Origin: Palleronia pontilimi
Lineage (GTDB): Bacteria; Pseudomonadota; Alphaproteobacteria; Rhodobacterales; Rhodobacteraceae
Direction of reading: 5' to 3'
Assembly (NCBI RefSeq): GCF_016412875.1
Contig: NZ_JAEKPD010000001.1
Location: 434,001 to 498,000, forward strand
DNA length: 64,000 nt
Shown: positions 1-8,676 of the stretch, one piece after another
Numbering within the stretch: position 1 is the stretch's first letter
Layout of the letters: every line of letters starts with the position of its first letter
The notes under the pieces: model-generated
What the model was told of the DNA's origin: nothing
What the model saw: the letters and a program-made list of their open reading frames with translations, nothing else
Database searches by the model: none
Translations under genes and position numbers: made by a program

Positions 1-2121
1 GCCGTGCCATGCGAGCGGATCGCGGCCGAGCCGGGGCAGGCCTATGACTATACCAACAAGGGCAACCTGGTGGCGGTGATTTCGAACGGCACCGCGGTGC
101 TGGGCCTGGGCAACCTGGGCGCGCTGGCCAGCAAGCCGGTGATGGAGGGCAAGGCGGTCCTGTTCAAGCGGTTCGCCGACGTGAACTCCATCGATATCGA
201 GCTGGATACCGAAGATCCGGACGCCTTCTGCAACGCCGTGCGGCTGATGGGACCGACCTTCGGCGGCATCAACCTGGAAGACATCAAGGCGCCCGAATGC
301 TTCATCATCGAACAGCGCCTGAAGGAAGAAATGAATATCCCCGTCTTCCACGACGACCAGCACGGCACGGCCGTGATCTGCGCGGCGGGACTGATCAACG
401 CGCTGCACCTGTCGGGCAAGAAGATCGAGGACGTGAAGATCGTTCTGAACGGCGCCGGGGCCGCCGGGATCGCGTGCCTGGAGCTGCTGAAATCCATGGG
501 CGCGCGGCATGACAACTGCATCATGTGCGACACCAAGGGCGTGATCTACCAAGGCCGCTCGGAAGGGATGAACCAGTGGAAATCGGCCCACGCGGCGCGG
601 ACCGATTGCCGCTCGCTGGCCGAGGCGATGGATGGCGCGGACGTGTTCCTGGGTGTCAGTGCCAAGGGCGCGGTGACGCAGGACATGGTGTTGTCGATGG
701 CCAAGGACGCGGTGATCTTCGCCATGGCCAATCCCGACCCCGAGATCACGCCAGAAGACGTGCACGCGGTGCGTGAAGACGTCATCGTGGCGACGGGACG
801 CAGCGATTATCCGAACCAGGTCAATAACGTCCTTGGTTTCCCGTATTTGTTTCGCGGTGCCCTGGATATCCACGCCCGCGCCATCAATGACGAGATGAAG
901 ATCGCCTGCGCCGAGGCGCTGGCCGCCCTGGCGCGCGAAGACGTGCCGGACGAGGTGGCGGTGGCTTACGGCCGCACGCTGAAGTTCGGGCGCGATTACA
1001 TCATCCCGACCCCGTTCGATCCGCGCCTGATCTGGTGCATCCCGCCCGCCGTCGCGCGCGCTGGCATGGATACGGGCGTCGCGCGGCGGCCCATCGTGGA
1101 CATGCCGGGCTACGAGCACGCGTTGAAGGCCCGCATGGATCCGACGGCGTCGATCATCGAAGGCATCTATGGCCGCGCGCGCCGTGCGCAGGCGCGGATG
1201 ATCTTCGCGGAAGGCGACGATATCCGGGTGGTCCGGGCTGCCATCGCCTATCATCGGAACGGCATGGGCGAGGCGGTCGTCGTCGGACGCGAGCCCGAGA
1301 TCCGCGCGATGCTGAGGGCCGAGGGGCTGGAATCCGCGATGCACCATATCGAGGTCGTGAACGCGGCGACGACCGAGCACCTGTCGAGCTACAAGGACTT
1401 CCTTTACAAGCGGCTGCAGCGGCGCGGCTTCGACGCTACCGACATACACCGCATGGCGGGTCGGGATCGGCACATATTTTCGGCACTGATGCTGGCCCAT
1501 GGACATGCCGACGGGATGGTGACGGGCGCCACCCGCAAGTCGTCCCAGGTGATCGAGCTGATCGACCGGGTGTTCGACGTGACCCCCGAAAGCGGCGCGG
1601 TCGGCATCACCGCCGTGCTGCATGGCGGGCGGATCGTGCTGATTGCCGACACGTTGATCCACGAATGGCCCGACCAGCATGACCTGGCCAATATCGCCGA
1701 GCGGGGGGCCGACGTTGCCCGCGCGCTGGGCCTGGAGCCGCGCGTGGCTTTCGTCAGCTTTTCGACTTTCGGCTATCCGGTGTCCGAGCGCGCCGAGAAG
1801 ATGCACATCGCTCCCGACGTGCTGGACAAGCGGGGCGTCGATTTCGAATACGACGGCGAGATGACGGTGGACGTTGCCCTGAACGAGAAGGCGATGAAGA
1901 ATTATCCGTTCTGTCGTCTCAGCGGACCCGCGAACGTGCTGGTCGTGCCCGCGCGGCATTCGGCCTCGATCTCGGTTAAGCTGATGCAGGAAATGGGGGG
2001 CGCCACCATCATCGGGCCGATCCTGACGGGTCTGCGCAAGCCCGTCCAGATCGCGTCCACCGGATCGAACGTGAACGATATCCTGACGATGGCGGCCATG
2101 GCGGCGGGCGATATCGGCTGA
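1..2121 (+). CDS. maeB: NADP-dependent malic enzyme with C-terminal phosphotransacetylase-like domain (5' end cut by window edge)
   Basis: Oxidative decarboxylation of malate to pyruvate with NADP reduction; cytoplasmic, anaplerotic. The reading frame is open from base 1, so the start lies outside the window; comparison with the usual ~750-760 residue family length suggests about 45-50 N-terminal residues are missing from the 706 seen. The malic-enzyme part (about residues 1-370) shows SNGTAVLGLGNLGALASKPV, the Lys-containing GKAVLFKRFADVNSIDIE, the metal-ligand stretch EDIKAPECF and FHDDQHGTA before the NADP Rossmann fold. From about residue 390 a PTA/PTB domain follows (FAEGDDIRVVRAA, DGMVTGATRKS, ADTLIHEWP). 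In MaeB proteins this domain is mainly regulatory, sensing acetyl-CoA, rather than an active phosphotransacetylase. It is convergent with the rhodanese gene, 3 bp apart. Confidence 0.95.
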   Translation, partial: AVPCERIAAEPGQAYDYTNKGNLVAVISNGTAVLGLGNLGALASKPVMEGKAVLFKRFADVNSIDIELDTEDPDAFCNAVRLMGPTFGGINLEDIKAPECFIIEQRLKEEMNIPVFHDDQHGTAVICAAGLINALHLSGKKIEDVKIVLNGAGAAGIACLELLKSMGARHDNCIMCDTKGVIYQGRSEGMNQWKSAHAARTDCRSLAEAMDGADVFLGVSAKGAVTQDMVLSMAKDAVIFAMANPDPEITPEDVHAVREDVIVATGRSDYPNQVNNVLGFPYLFRGALDIHARAINDEMKIACAEALAALAREDVPDEVAVAYGRTLKFGRDYIIPTPFDPRLIWCIPPAVARAGMDTGVARRPIVDMPGYEHALKARMDPTASIIEGIYGRARRAQARMIFAEGDDIRVVRAAIAYHRNGMGEAVVVGREPEIRAMLRAEGLESAMHHIEVVNAATTEHLSSYKDFLYKRLQRRGFDATDIHRMAGRDRHIFSALMLAHGHADGMVTGATRKSSQVIELIDRVFDVTPESGAVGITAVLHGGRIVLIADTLIHEWPDQHDLANIAERGADVARALGLEPRVAFVSFSTFGYPVSERAEKMHIAPDVLDKRGVDFEYDGEMTVDVALNEKAMKNYPFCRLSGPANVLVVPARHSASISVKLMQEMGGATIIGPILTGLRKPVQIASTGSNVNDILTMAAMAAGDIG

Positions 2122-2124
2122 GCG

Positions 2125-2505
2125 TCAGCCGCCTTCGACGACTTTCAGGCCGCCGGTTGCCATGTCGGTCGTGATGTAAGGCTTCTTTGCGGCCTTCCAC
2201 GCGCCGAACCCGCCTTCCATGTGGGCGACCGGGGTGATGCCCGCGGCCAGGCATTTGCGCGCGACTTTTTCCGAGCGCACGCCGCTGCCGCAATGGAACA
2301 CCAGGCGCTTGCCCTGCTGGGACGGCAGGCGGTCGGCGCGGAAATGCGACATGGGTGCCAGCAACGCGCCTTCGATATGCTCGAAAGTGTATTCGGCGGC
2401 TGTTCGCACGTCGATCAGTGCGATGTCGCCCGCGTTCAGCGCTGCATCGACCTCGTCCACGCTCCAGGTTTCAAGCGTTCCCGTATCGGTCTGTTCGGTT
2501 TTCAT
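2125..2505 (-). CDS. rhodanese-like single-domain protein
   Basis: Single rhodanese domain, 126 residues, no signal peptide, so probably cytoplasmic. The active-site loop is HCGSGVRS, with the Cys that would carry a persulfide; IDVRTAAEYTFEHIEGA is the conserved N-terminal rhodanese signature. Single-domain rhodaneses transfer sulfane sulfur to thiols or cyanide, but the true acceptor cannot be read from the sequence. The start ATG has a good Shine-Dalgarno (AGGAGG) 7 bases upstream. It is followed on the same strand by nothing closely coupled; msrA lies 47 bp upstream on the same strand, so both thiol/sulfur genes may be co-transcribed. Confidence 0.9.
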   Translation of the reverse strand: MKTEQTDTGTLETWSVDEVDAALNAGDIALIDVRTAAEYTFEHIEGALLAPMSHFRADRLPSQQGKRLVFHCGSGVRSEKVARKCLAAGITPVAHMEGGFGAWKAAKKPYITTDMATGGLKVVEGG

Positions 2506-2552
2506 GGGCGATCCTCCTGTTGTTCTGAAAGTAGGGGGATCGCCGCAAAACG

Positions 2553-3200
2553 CTAGCCCACGAAAGGCGCGTCGTCGCCCCAGATCTCGCGCACGCGCTC
2601 GTCGCGGCGGCAGGCGTCGCGGTAGAACTCGTAGGCCTCGGACATCGTCTTCGGTCCCCGGCGGGTCAGGACGATGTCGTTCCCCTTGTAGTAGTCCTGG
2701 TGATAGTCCTCGGCCGGGAAGAATTCGGCGGGGCCGCGAACCGGCGTGACGATCTTGCGGCCCAGCTCGGCTTCGGCTTCGGCCACCTCCTGCCTGGCGA
2801 TCTGCGCCTGGCTATCGTCCAGCGCGAAAATGGCGGTGGTGTAGCTTTCGCCCCGGTCGCAGAACTGCCCGCCCGCGTCCAGCGGATCGATCGAGCGCAG
2901 GAACAGTTCGATGATGCGCTCGTAGCTGATCTGGTTGGGGTCGTATTCGATCTGCGCGACCTCAAGATGGCCGGTGCCGCCGCGTACGACCTGCTTGTAG
3001 GTGGGGTTGTCGACGGTGCCGCCGGCGAAGCCCGACACGACTTCCTGCACGCCTTTCACCTTTTCGAAATCGGCTTCGACGCACCAGAAGCAGCCGCCCG
3101 CGACCAGCGCGGTGTCGGCTTGCGCCGCCGTGACGGCGCCGGTGCAGGCAAGCGCCAGCGAAAGGGTTGCGGTTTTCAGGGACGGGATGAGGGATGACAT
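2553..3200 (-). CDS. msrA: peptide-methionine (S)-S-oxide reductase, exported form
   Basis: Reduces the S-epimer of methionine sulfoxide in oxidised proteins. The catalytic motif GGCFWCVEADF is present with catalytic Cys at residue 37, and the domain runs through ASYTT-equivalent and HQDYY motifs typical of MsrA. Residues 1-28 form a convincing Sec signal peptide (hydrophobic LSLALACTGAVTAAQA before D), so unlike the common cytoplasmic MsrA this one should act in the periplasm. Length 215 is normal for MsrA plus a leader. It lies upstream of the rhodanese gene on the same strand. An alternative is that the leader is a membrane anchor; either way the catalytic domain is outside the cytoplasm. 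Confidence 0.93.
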   Translation of the reverse strand: MSSLIPSLKTATLSLALACTGAVTAAQADTALVAGGCFWCVEADFEKVKGVQEVVSGFAGGTVDNPTYKQVVRGGTGHLEVAQIEYDPNQISYERIIELFLRSIDPLDAGGQFCDRGESYTTAIFALDDSQAQIARQEVAEAEAELGRKIVTPVRGPAEFFPAEDYHQDYYKGNDIVLTRRGPKTMSEAYEFYRDACRRDERVREIWGDDAPFVG

Positions 3201-3383
3201 GACGGACTCCTTGTTTCACCCCCAACGTCTGCAACCCGGCGCGCGGTTTCAACATTTACGCGCCACTGTCACGCAAGGGTGATGCGAGAGATTTTTTTCG
3301 GGAATCCTGAAACTCTTTCCGGCGACGCTCCGTGGCTTCCGGCAATCGCAATCAAGCGATCGAACAAAATCGGGAGATCTCGA

Positions 3384-3800
3384 ATGAAGAATCTTATCAC
3401 CGCCGCCGCCTTTACCCTGGCCTCGACCGGCGCCGTCTTTGCCGCCGCCCATGCCATGGCACCCGGCGTCACCGCCGCCGACCAGGACGTGTCGGGCGGA
3501 ACAGTGACCGCCGAGGCCGTGATCGCGCCCGCGAATGGCTGGATGGTCGTGCACCGCACGGACGCCGAAATGAAGCCGGGTCCGGTCGTGGGCTATGCCC
3601 CGCTGATGAAGGGCGAGAACACGTCCGTCACCGCGATCCTGCAAGATGACGTGGCATCGGGCGACATGCTGATGCTGATGGTCCACGCCGAAGACGGCGG
3701 CATGGAAACCGGCGTGTTCGAATACACGCTGGGTGCCACCGAAGACGGCCCCATCAAGCCCGAAGGCGAGCTGGTGATGCAGGTCGTCACCGCCCAATAA
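3384..3800 (+). CDS. exported DUF7282-type protein
   Basis: A 138-residue protein with a clear signal peptide (MKNLITAAAFTLASTGAVFA, cleavage near residue 20). The mature part contains the DUF7282-like pattern GWMVVHRTD followed by GPVVGYAPLMKGENTSVT and an acidic turn-rich end, which predicts a small all-beta domain. No catalytic residues or cysteines stand out. The ATG at 3384 is preferred over upstream in-frame starts because GGGAG sits 7 bases before it and because it gives an intact signal peptide. It is monocistronic: divergent from msrA and closed by a strong terminator. Function unknown; a structural or adhesive envelope role is only a guess. Confidence 0.8.
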   Translation: MKNLITAAAFTLASTGAVFAAAHAMAPGVTAADQDVSGGTVTAEAVIAPANGWMVVHRTDAEMKPGPVVGYAPLMKGENTSVTAILQDDVASGDMLMLMVHAEDGGMETGVFEYTLGATEDGPIKPEGELVMQVVTAQ

Positions 3801-3858
3801 GCGTCCCGGAACGGGTCTACGTCGCTTGTGCTGTGAAAATTTGGCGGCGTGGGCTCAA

Positions 3859-3895
3859 GGCAGGGGGGTGTGTGCAACCCCCCTGCCGCTTTTTC
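3859..3895 (+). terminator. intrinsic terminator after the DUF7282 gene
   Basis: Perfect 10-bp stem GGCAGGGGGG / CCCCCCTGCC with a 9-base loop, followed by GCTTTTTC. It lies between convergent genes and points rightwards, closing the DUF7282 transcript before argG. Confidence 0.9.
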
Positions 3896-3899
3896 AAAA

Positions 3900-5120
3900 C
3901 TATTTCTTCAGCCGCCGGTCGCGCGCGGCGAGCAGTTTCAAGCGGAGGGCGTTGAGTTGAATGAACCCTGCGGCATCCTTCTGATCGTATGCGCCGGCAT
4001 CGTCCTCGAATGTCACATGCGCCTCGGAATACAGGCTGTGATCGGACCAGCGGCCAACAGTCCTGACCGACCCCTTGTATAGCTTCAGCCGGACCGTGCC
4101 GGTGACGTGAGCCTGGCTGTGGTCGATGGCGGCCTGCAGCATCTCGCGCTCGGGGCTGAACCAGAAGCCGTTATAGATCAGCTCGGCGTAGCGCGGCATC
4201 AGCTCGTCCTTCAGATGCGCCTGCCCGCGGTCCAGCGTGATCTGCTCGATCCCGCGATGGGCTTCCAGCAGCAGCGTACCGCCCGGTGTTTCGTAGATGC
4301 CGCGGGACTTCATGCCGACGAAGCGCCCCTCGACCAGGTCCAGCCGACCGCAGCCATGGGCCCCGCCGAGTTCATTGAGTTTGGTGAGGATCTCGGCGGG
4401 TGACATGGCCTGCCCGTCGATGCTGACGGCATCGCCCCGCTCGAACCCGACTTCCACGTATTGCGGCTGGTCCGGCGCATCCTCGGGGTTCACGGTGCGC
4501 TGATAGACATAATCGGGCGCGACCACGGCGGGGTCTTCCAGCACCTTGCCCTCGGACGAGGTGTGCAGAAGGTTCGCGTCGACACTGAAGGGCGCTTCCC
4601 CGCGCTTGTCCTTGGCGATGGGGATCTGGTTCTTCTCAGCGAAGTCGATCAGCTTGGTGCGGCTGCTGAGATCCCATTCCCGCCAGGGCGCGATCACCTT
4701 GATGTCGGGGTTCAGGGCATAGGCCGCCAGCTCGAACCGGACCTGGTCGTTGCCTTTGCCGGTGGCACCGTGCGCCACCGCATCGGCCCCCGTCTCGGCG
4801 GCGATTTCCACCAGCCGTTTCGAGATCAGCGGACGCGCGATGGACGTGCCCAGCAGGTACAGCCCTTCGTAGAGCGCGTTGGCGCGGAACATCGGGAACA
4901 CGAAGTCGCGCACGAATTCCTCGCGCAGATCCTCGATGTAGATGGCCGACGCACCCATCTGTTCGGCCTTGGCGCGCGCGGGCTCGAGCTCTTCGCCCTG
5001 GCCCAAGTCGGCGGTGAAGGTCACGACCTCGCAGCCGTATTCGGTCTGCAGCCATTTCAGGATGATCGACGTATCGAGCCCGCCGGAATAGGCAAGCACC
5101 ACTTTTTTCGGGGCAGACAT
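3900..5120 (-). CDS. argG: argininosuccinate synthase
   Basis: ATP-dependent ligation of citrulline and aspartate to argininosuccinate, the penultimate step of arginine synthesis; cytoplasmic tetramer. The PP-loop is AYSGGLDTS at residues 10-18, and the family-wide motifs TADLGQGEE and [14 protein letters not shown] are intact. 406 residues is full length. Start ATG is preceded by GGAG at a 7-base distance. It ends facing the terminator of the DUF7282 gene and is divergent from ilvA. argJ, another arginine gene, sits elsewhere in this window (about 29.7-30.9 kb), so the pathway is dispersed. Confidence 0.97.
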   Translation of the reverse strand: MSAPKKVVLAYSGGLDTSIILKWLQTEYGCEVVTFTADLGQGEELEPARAKAEQMGASAIYIEDLREEFVRDFVFPMFRANALYEGLYLLGTSIARPLISKRLVEIAAETGADAVAHGATGKGNDQVRFELAAYALNPDIKVIAPWREWDLSSRTKLIDFAEKNQIPIAKDKRGEAPFSVDANLLHTSSEGKVLEDPAVVAPDYVYQRTVNPEDAPDQPQYVEVGFERGDAVSIDGQAMSPAEILTKLNELGGAHGCGRLDLVEGRFVGMKSRGIYETPGGTLLLEAHRGIEQITLDRGQAHLKDELMPRYAELIYNGFWFSPEREMLQAAIDHSQAHVTGTVRLKLYKGSVRTVGRWSDHSLYSEAHVTFEDDAGAYDQKDAAGFIQLNALRLKLLAARDRRLKK

Positions 5121-5224
5121 GGGAATTCTCCGTCGTGGCGTAAGTCGCCGCGTGGGCTAGCCCCTTTCGGGATGCGAGGCAAGCCAGCCTTGCCGTCCCT
5201 CGCCGCACGAGGCAAGAGTTGGCG

Positions 5225-6472
5225 ATGAGCGACTTTGCCGATACCGCCCTTGCCGTCACCGCACGCCTGCGTGGCCTGTTTCCCGCCACGCCGCTGCAGC
5301 GCAACGATTACCTGAGCGACAAGTACGACGCCGATATCTGGCTGAAGCGCGAAGATCTGAGCCCGGTGCGGTCCTACAAGATCCGCGGCGCGTTCAACGC
5401 CATGCGCAAGGCGCTGGATGCCAATCCCGACCAGCAGCTGTTCGTTTGCGCAAGTGCCGGCAACCATGCCCAGGGGGTGGCGTTCAACTGCCGCCATTTC
5501 GGGGTGCGCGGGGTGATCTTCATGCCGGTGACGACGCCCAAACAGAAGGTCGACAAGACCCGGACCTTCGGCGGCGACGCGGTCGAGATCCGGCTGGTGG
5601 GCGACTATTTCGACGACACGCTGCGCACCGCGCAGGCCTTCTGCCAGGAACAGGGCGCGCATTTCCTGTCGCCTTTCGACGATCCGCACGTCATCGAAGG
5701 GCAAAGCTCGGTCGCCGTCGAAATCCTGTCCGAGATGGAAACGCCGCCGGACATGCTGATCCTGCCGGTGGGCGGGGGTGGCCTGTCCGCGGGGGTCACC
5801 CGCTATTTCCAGGATATGTCCCCGAAGACCGAGATCCGCTATGTCGAGCCCATGGGCGGTGCCAGCCTGAGCGCGTCTTTGGCGCGCGGCGCGTTGGTGA
5901 CGCTGGACCGGGTCGACAGCTTCGTGGACGGCGCGGCCGTGGCTAGGATCGGCGAGCGCACGTTCGAGGTCCTGAAGGACGTCGATCCTGCCCACGTCCT
6001 GATCGCGCCCGAGGATCGCATCTGCGCCACCATCATCGAGATGCTGAACGTGGAAGGGATCGTGCTGGAACCGGCGGGCGCCCTGGCGCTGGACGTGCTC
6101 GACGCTTTGCGCCCGGCGATCCGGGGAAAGACGGTGGTTTGCGTGACCTCGGGTGGCAATTTCGACTTCGAACGTCTGCCGGAAGTGAAGGAACGCGCCC
6201 AGCGCTACGGCGGCGTGAAGAAGTATTTCATCCTGCGGATGCCGCAACGCCCCGGTGCGCTGCGCGATTTCCTGGAAATGCTGGGGCCCGGTGACGACAT
6301 CGCGCGGTTCGAATATTTGAAAAAGTCGGCGCGCAATTTCGGGTCGGTCCTGATCGGGATCGAAACCGACGACGCGTCGAACTTCGCGATCCTGTTCAGC
6401 AAGCTCGACGCCGCCGACTTCGCGTACCAGGACATCACCGAAGACGTCGTGCTGTCCGAATTCCTGATCTAG
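5225..6472 (+). CDS. ilvA: threonine ammonia-lyase (threonine dehydratase)
   Basis: PLP enzyme turning threonine into 2-oxobutanoate, the entry to isoleucine. The PLP lysine is K52 in VRSYKIRGAFNAM, with SAGNHAQGVAFN and the glycine-rich PVGGGGLSAG phosphate-binding loop. At 415 residues it is the short form: catalytic domain of about 320 residues followed by one ACT-like regulatory segment (VKKYFILRMPQRPGALRDF), so it should still be sensitive to amino acids. A TTG two codons earlier (5219) is also open, but the ATG at 5225 is the better start. Its stop overlaps the stop of the convergent Hpt gene by 4 bp. Confidence 0.95.
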   Translation: MSDFADTALAVTARLRGLFPATPLQRNDYLSDKYDADIWLKREDLSPVRSYKIRGAFNAMRKALDANPDQQLFVCASAGNHAQGVAFNCRHFGVRGVIFMPVTTPKQKVDKTRTFGGDAVEIRLVGDYFDDTLRTAQAFCQEQGAHFLSPFDDPHVIEGQSSVAVEILSEMETPPDMLILPVGGGGLSAGVTRYFQDMSPKTEIRYVEPMGGASLSASLARGALVTLDRVDSFVDGAAVARIGERTFEVLKDVDPAHVLIAPEDRICATIIEMLNVEGIVLEPAGALALDVLDALRPAIRGKTVVCVTSGGNFDFERLPEVKERAQRYGGVKKYFILRMPQRPGALRDFLEMLGPGDDIARFEYLKKSARNFGSVLIGIETDDASNFAILFSKLDAADFAYQDITEDVVLSEFLI

Positions 6473-6783
6473 AGCGACCCGCTCAGGCGCGCCCGAAGCG
6501 TGTCGCAGCCCGTGCGGAAGCTGTCTTCCAGCGCGCCCGTGTCGAAGGGCGTGTGGTTTCGCAAGGCCAGCTCGCCGCGCCGACACAGCTGCGCAAGATG
6601 CTCGAGTCCCAGGTTGCTGGCGCTGCCCTTCACGAAATGCAGGTCTTCGGGGTCGGGGGTCAGCGCCGCCCCCAGGCGGGTCACGATCGGCGCGGTTTCT
6701 TCGACGAACAGGTCGAAGATTTCGACCAGGTCGTCGCGACCAAGCTGTTGGTCCAATTCGCGTATCCGGCTCCAGTCGATCAT
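6469..6783 (-). CDS. Hpt-domain phosphotransfer protein
   Basis: A 104-residue stand-alone histidine phosphotransfer domain, predicted all-helical four-helix bundle. The phospho-accepting histidine is H49 in LHFVKGSASNLG, matching the HxxKGS(A/S)xxLG signature. I place the start at 6783 because GGGAG lies 5 bases upstream; a longer form starting at 6843 is open but its extra residues are not Hpt-like. Stand-alone Hpt proteins shuttle phosphoryl groups between hybrid kinases and receivers. The divergent neighbour is a receiver-PP2C protein, the obvious candidate partner, with a CtrA-type site between them. Confidence 0.85.
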   Translation of the reverse strand: MIDWSRIRELDQQLGRDDLVEIFDLFVEETAPIVTRLGAALTPDPEDLHFVKGSASNLGLEHLAQLCRRGELALRNHTPFDTGALEDSFRTGCDTLRARLSGSL

Positions 6784-6818
6784 CGCGTCTCCCACGTGCA
6801 TGTTTAGGCGCTCGGCGA

Positions 6819-6833
6819 TTAAGGGCGGATTAA
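6819..6833. promoter_or_regulatory. perfect CtrA-type binding site
   Basis: TTAAGGGCGGATTAA, exactly TTAA-N7-TTAA, the full CtrA box of alphaproteobacteria. It lies 36 bp upstream of the Hpt start and 74 bp upstream of the receiver-PP2C start, so it could regulate either or both. Motif is exact; binding is inferred. Confidence 0.6.
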
Positions 6834-6906
6834 TGGCGCGCATTTACCCCGACTTAAGGGCCCAGGATCTACAAAGGGACAGTGTGCACAGGTCCCGGGT
6901 TTCCCT

Positions 6907-8169
6907 TTGAACAAACCGATCATTCCACCCATCGATTTGCACGGTGCCGATCGGACGCTCAAGCTGATGATCGTGGATGACAGCCGCCTGCAACGCAGGC
7001 TGTTGCGCAGCGCTTTGCAGGCGGAGCGTTACGAGATCGTCGAAGCCGACAGCGCCGAACGGGCGATGGAGCTGTGCGAAGAAGACCTGCCGGACATCGT
7101 GCTGAGCGATTGGATCATGTCCGGGCAGACCGGTCTGGACCTGTGCCGCGCGATCCGGGCGAAAGAGCGGGACAACTACGTCTATTTCATCGTGCTGACG
7201 TCGAAATCGGAAAAGGGCGAGCTTGCGAAGGCGCTGCGCGAAGGGGCCGACGATTTCCTGTCGAAGCCGGTCAGCGCGGAAGAGCTGCGCGGGCGGCTGT
7301 CCGCGGGCGAACGCCTGCTGGCGATCGAGCGGCAACTGGTCGCCAAGAACCGGATGGTGACCGACACGCTGCAGGTCATGCGGTCGCTGAACGAATCGCT
7401 GAACCGCGACCTCATCGAAGCGCGAAAGCTGCAGATGTCGCTGGTGCCGCGCCGCACCACCGAGTTTCCCGGTGGATCAGTGTCGTACATGCTGCAATCC
7501 AGCGGCCACGTGGGCGGCGACCTGGTGGGCGAATTCCGGTTCGCCGAAGACCGCATGGGCGTCTTTTCCCTGGACGTGTCGGGCCACGGGATTGCCTCGG
7601 CGCTGATCACCGCCCGTTTGTCCGCGTCCCTGTCCGGCAACATACCGGGCCAGAACGTCGCGCTGCAGCAAGACGGCGACAGGCTGACGATGCTGCGTCC
7701 CAGCGAAATCTGCGAACGCCTGAACACGATGTTCATCCAGGAAATCGACACCGAGCACTACTTCACCATCGTCATCGGCGAGATCGATCTGAAGACCCGC
7801 AAGATGATCTTCTGCCAGGCGGGGCATCCCCATCCCGCCGTCATCGACACCGACGGCAGGACCAGGTTCGTGGGCGGCGGCGGGATGCCCGTCGGCCTGA
7901 TCGAGAACGCGACATACGAGGATTTCGAATTGGATCTCGCCCCCGGCGAGCGGCTCTTGCTCTATTCGGACGGGTTGACCGAATGCCCCCATCCCGATGG
8001 CGGCATGCTGGACGAAGACGGCTTGTCGGACATGATCCAACGCCAGCACACGCGGACCGGCGCCCGCTTCCTCGATGCCCTGAAGTGGGAGCTCAGTCGC
8101 CTGGTCGACGACCGGGATCTGCCCGATGACGTGTCGGCCGCGGTGATCGCCTTTCACGCACCCGACTGA
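6907..8169 (+). CDS. receiver-PP2C (SpoIIE-type) serine phosphatase, RbaY/RsbU-like
   Basis: 420 residues. The N-terminal receiver (about 18-135) has the acidic pair D24-D25 in IVDDS, the phospho-acceptor D68 in LSDWI and the lysine K120 in FLSKPV. A helical linker (about 135-180, KNRMVTDTLQVMRSLNESL) leads to a SpoIIE/PP2C phosphatase domain with metal-site motifs GHVGGDLVGEF, LDVSGHGIASAL and LLLYSDGLTE. Such proteins dephosphorylate an anti-sigma-antagonist and so start partner switching; in Rhodobacter capsulatus the RbaV/RbaW/RbaY system of this type affects gene transfer agent production. The most upstream in-frame start is TTG 6907; the first ATG (6967) would cut into the first beta strand, so TTG is favoured although its ribosome site is weak. 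Confidence 0.88.
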   Translation: MNKPIIPPIDLHGADRTLKLMIVDDSRLQRRLLRSALQAERYEIVEADSAERAMELCEEDLPDIVLSDWIMSGQTGLDLCRAIRAKERDNYVYFIVLTSKSEKGELAKALREGADDFLSKPVSAEELRGRLSAGERLLAIERQLVAKNRMVTDTLQVMRSLNESLNRDLIEARKLQMSLVPRRTTEFPGGSVSYMLQSSGHVGGDLVGEFRFAEDRMGVFSLDVSGHGIASALITARLSASLSGNIPGQNVALQQDGDRLTMLRPSEICERLNTMFIQEIDTEHYFTIVIGEIDLKTRKMIFCQAGHPHPAVIDTDGRTRFVGGGGMPVGLIENATYEDFELDLAPGERLLLYSDGLTECPHPDGGMLDEDGLSDMIQRQHTRTGARFLDALKWELSRLVDDRDLPDDVSAAVIAFHAPD

Positions 8170-8585
8170 AGCAGACGCGCCAGGATCCACGCATCGCCCG
8201 CGTTGGCAAGGTGCATCGGGGCGGAATGGGCGGGCACGAACAGGGCGCGGTGTCCCGGCTCGGATGGGGCGGCGACGCATCGCGTGGGACGCGCCAGATA
8301 GACATGGCAGACCTTTTCGGCGTGATAGCCGTAGTCGGGCATGAAGACGAAGCGGCGGAAGGCCCCCAAGCGCCGCGGCTGCGCAATTCGCCAGCCGGTT
8401 TCTTCGAACACCTCGCGGTGCAGCGCGTGCAACGGCGATTCGCCGGGATCGATCCCCCCGCCCGGTAATTGAAGCTCGTCCGTTTCCGTCAGCAGGATCC
8501 GGTCGCCCGTCAACAGGATGGCGTAGGCCCCGGGTCGGTGCGTATAGCGCTGGTCGGGCAGCGGGGGGTTACCGAAACGGCGCAT
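8154..8585 (-). CDS. Nudix hydrolase
   Basis: 143 residues with a complete Nudix box (residues 43-65: GGIDPGES then REVFEETGW), so Mg-dependent pyrophosphatase activity is expected. The substrate cannot be told. The C-terminal stretch PGHRALFVPAHSAPMHL is not a known specificity motif. Its end overlaps the end of the convergent receiver-PP2C gene by 16 bp. AAAGG lies 10 bases before the ATG. One of three Nudix genes in the window, but not a close relative of the other two. Confidence 0.88.
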   Translation of the reverse strand: MRRFGNPPLPDQRYTHRPGAYAILLTGDRILLTETDELQLPGGGIDPGESPLHALHREVFEETGWRIAQPRRLGAFRRFVFMPDYGYHAEKVCHVYLARPTRCVAAPSEPGHRALFVPAHSAPMHLANAGDAWILARLLQSGA

Positions 8586-8609
8586 CGCGGAGTGCCTTTC
8601 GCACTGGGG

Positions 8610-8638
8610 TTCAAGGTCGAGGGGTGCGGCCCTATATT
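8610..8638 (+). promoter_or_regulatory. candidate promoter of hslO
   Basis: TTCAAG (8610-8615), 17-bp spacer, TATATT (8633-8638), ending 38 bp before the hslO ATG. The sequence CCTATAT around the -10 also fits the alphaproteobacterial heat-shock -10, but a CTTG at the right distance is missing. Motif match only. Confidence 0.3.
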
Positions 8639-8676
8639 GGGCCGGTATGCCAAGAGGACCACGTCAAAGGAAGCCC

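Noticed and set aside
3224-3250. GAAAC-N18-CGTT upstream of msrA on the minus strand
   Set aside because: Mismatch in the -35 and a spacer outside the usual 16-17; not enough to call an EcfG promoter.
3249-3797. Minus-strand open frame over the DUF7282 gene
   Set aside because: His/Gly-rich shadow; the plus-strand frame has a signal peptide, ribosome site and terminator.
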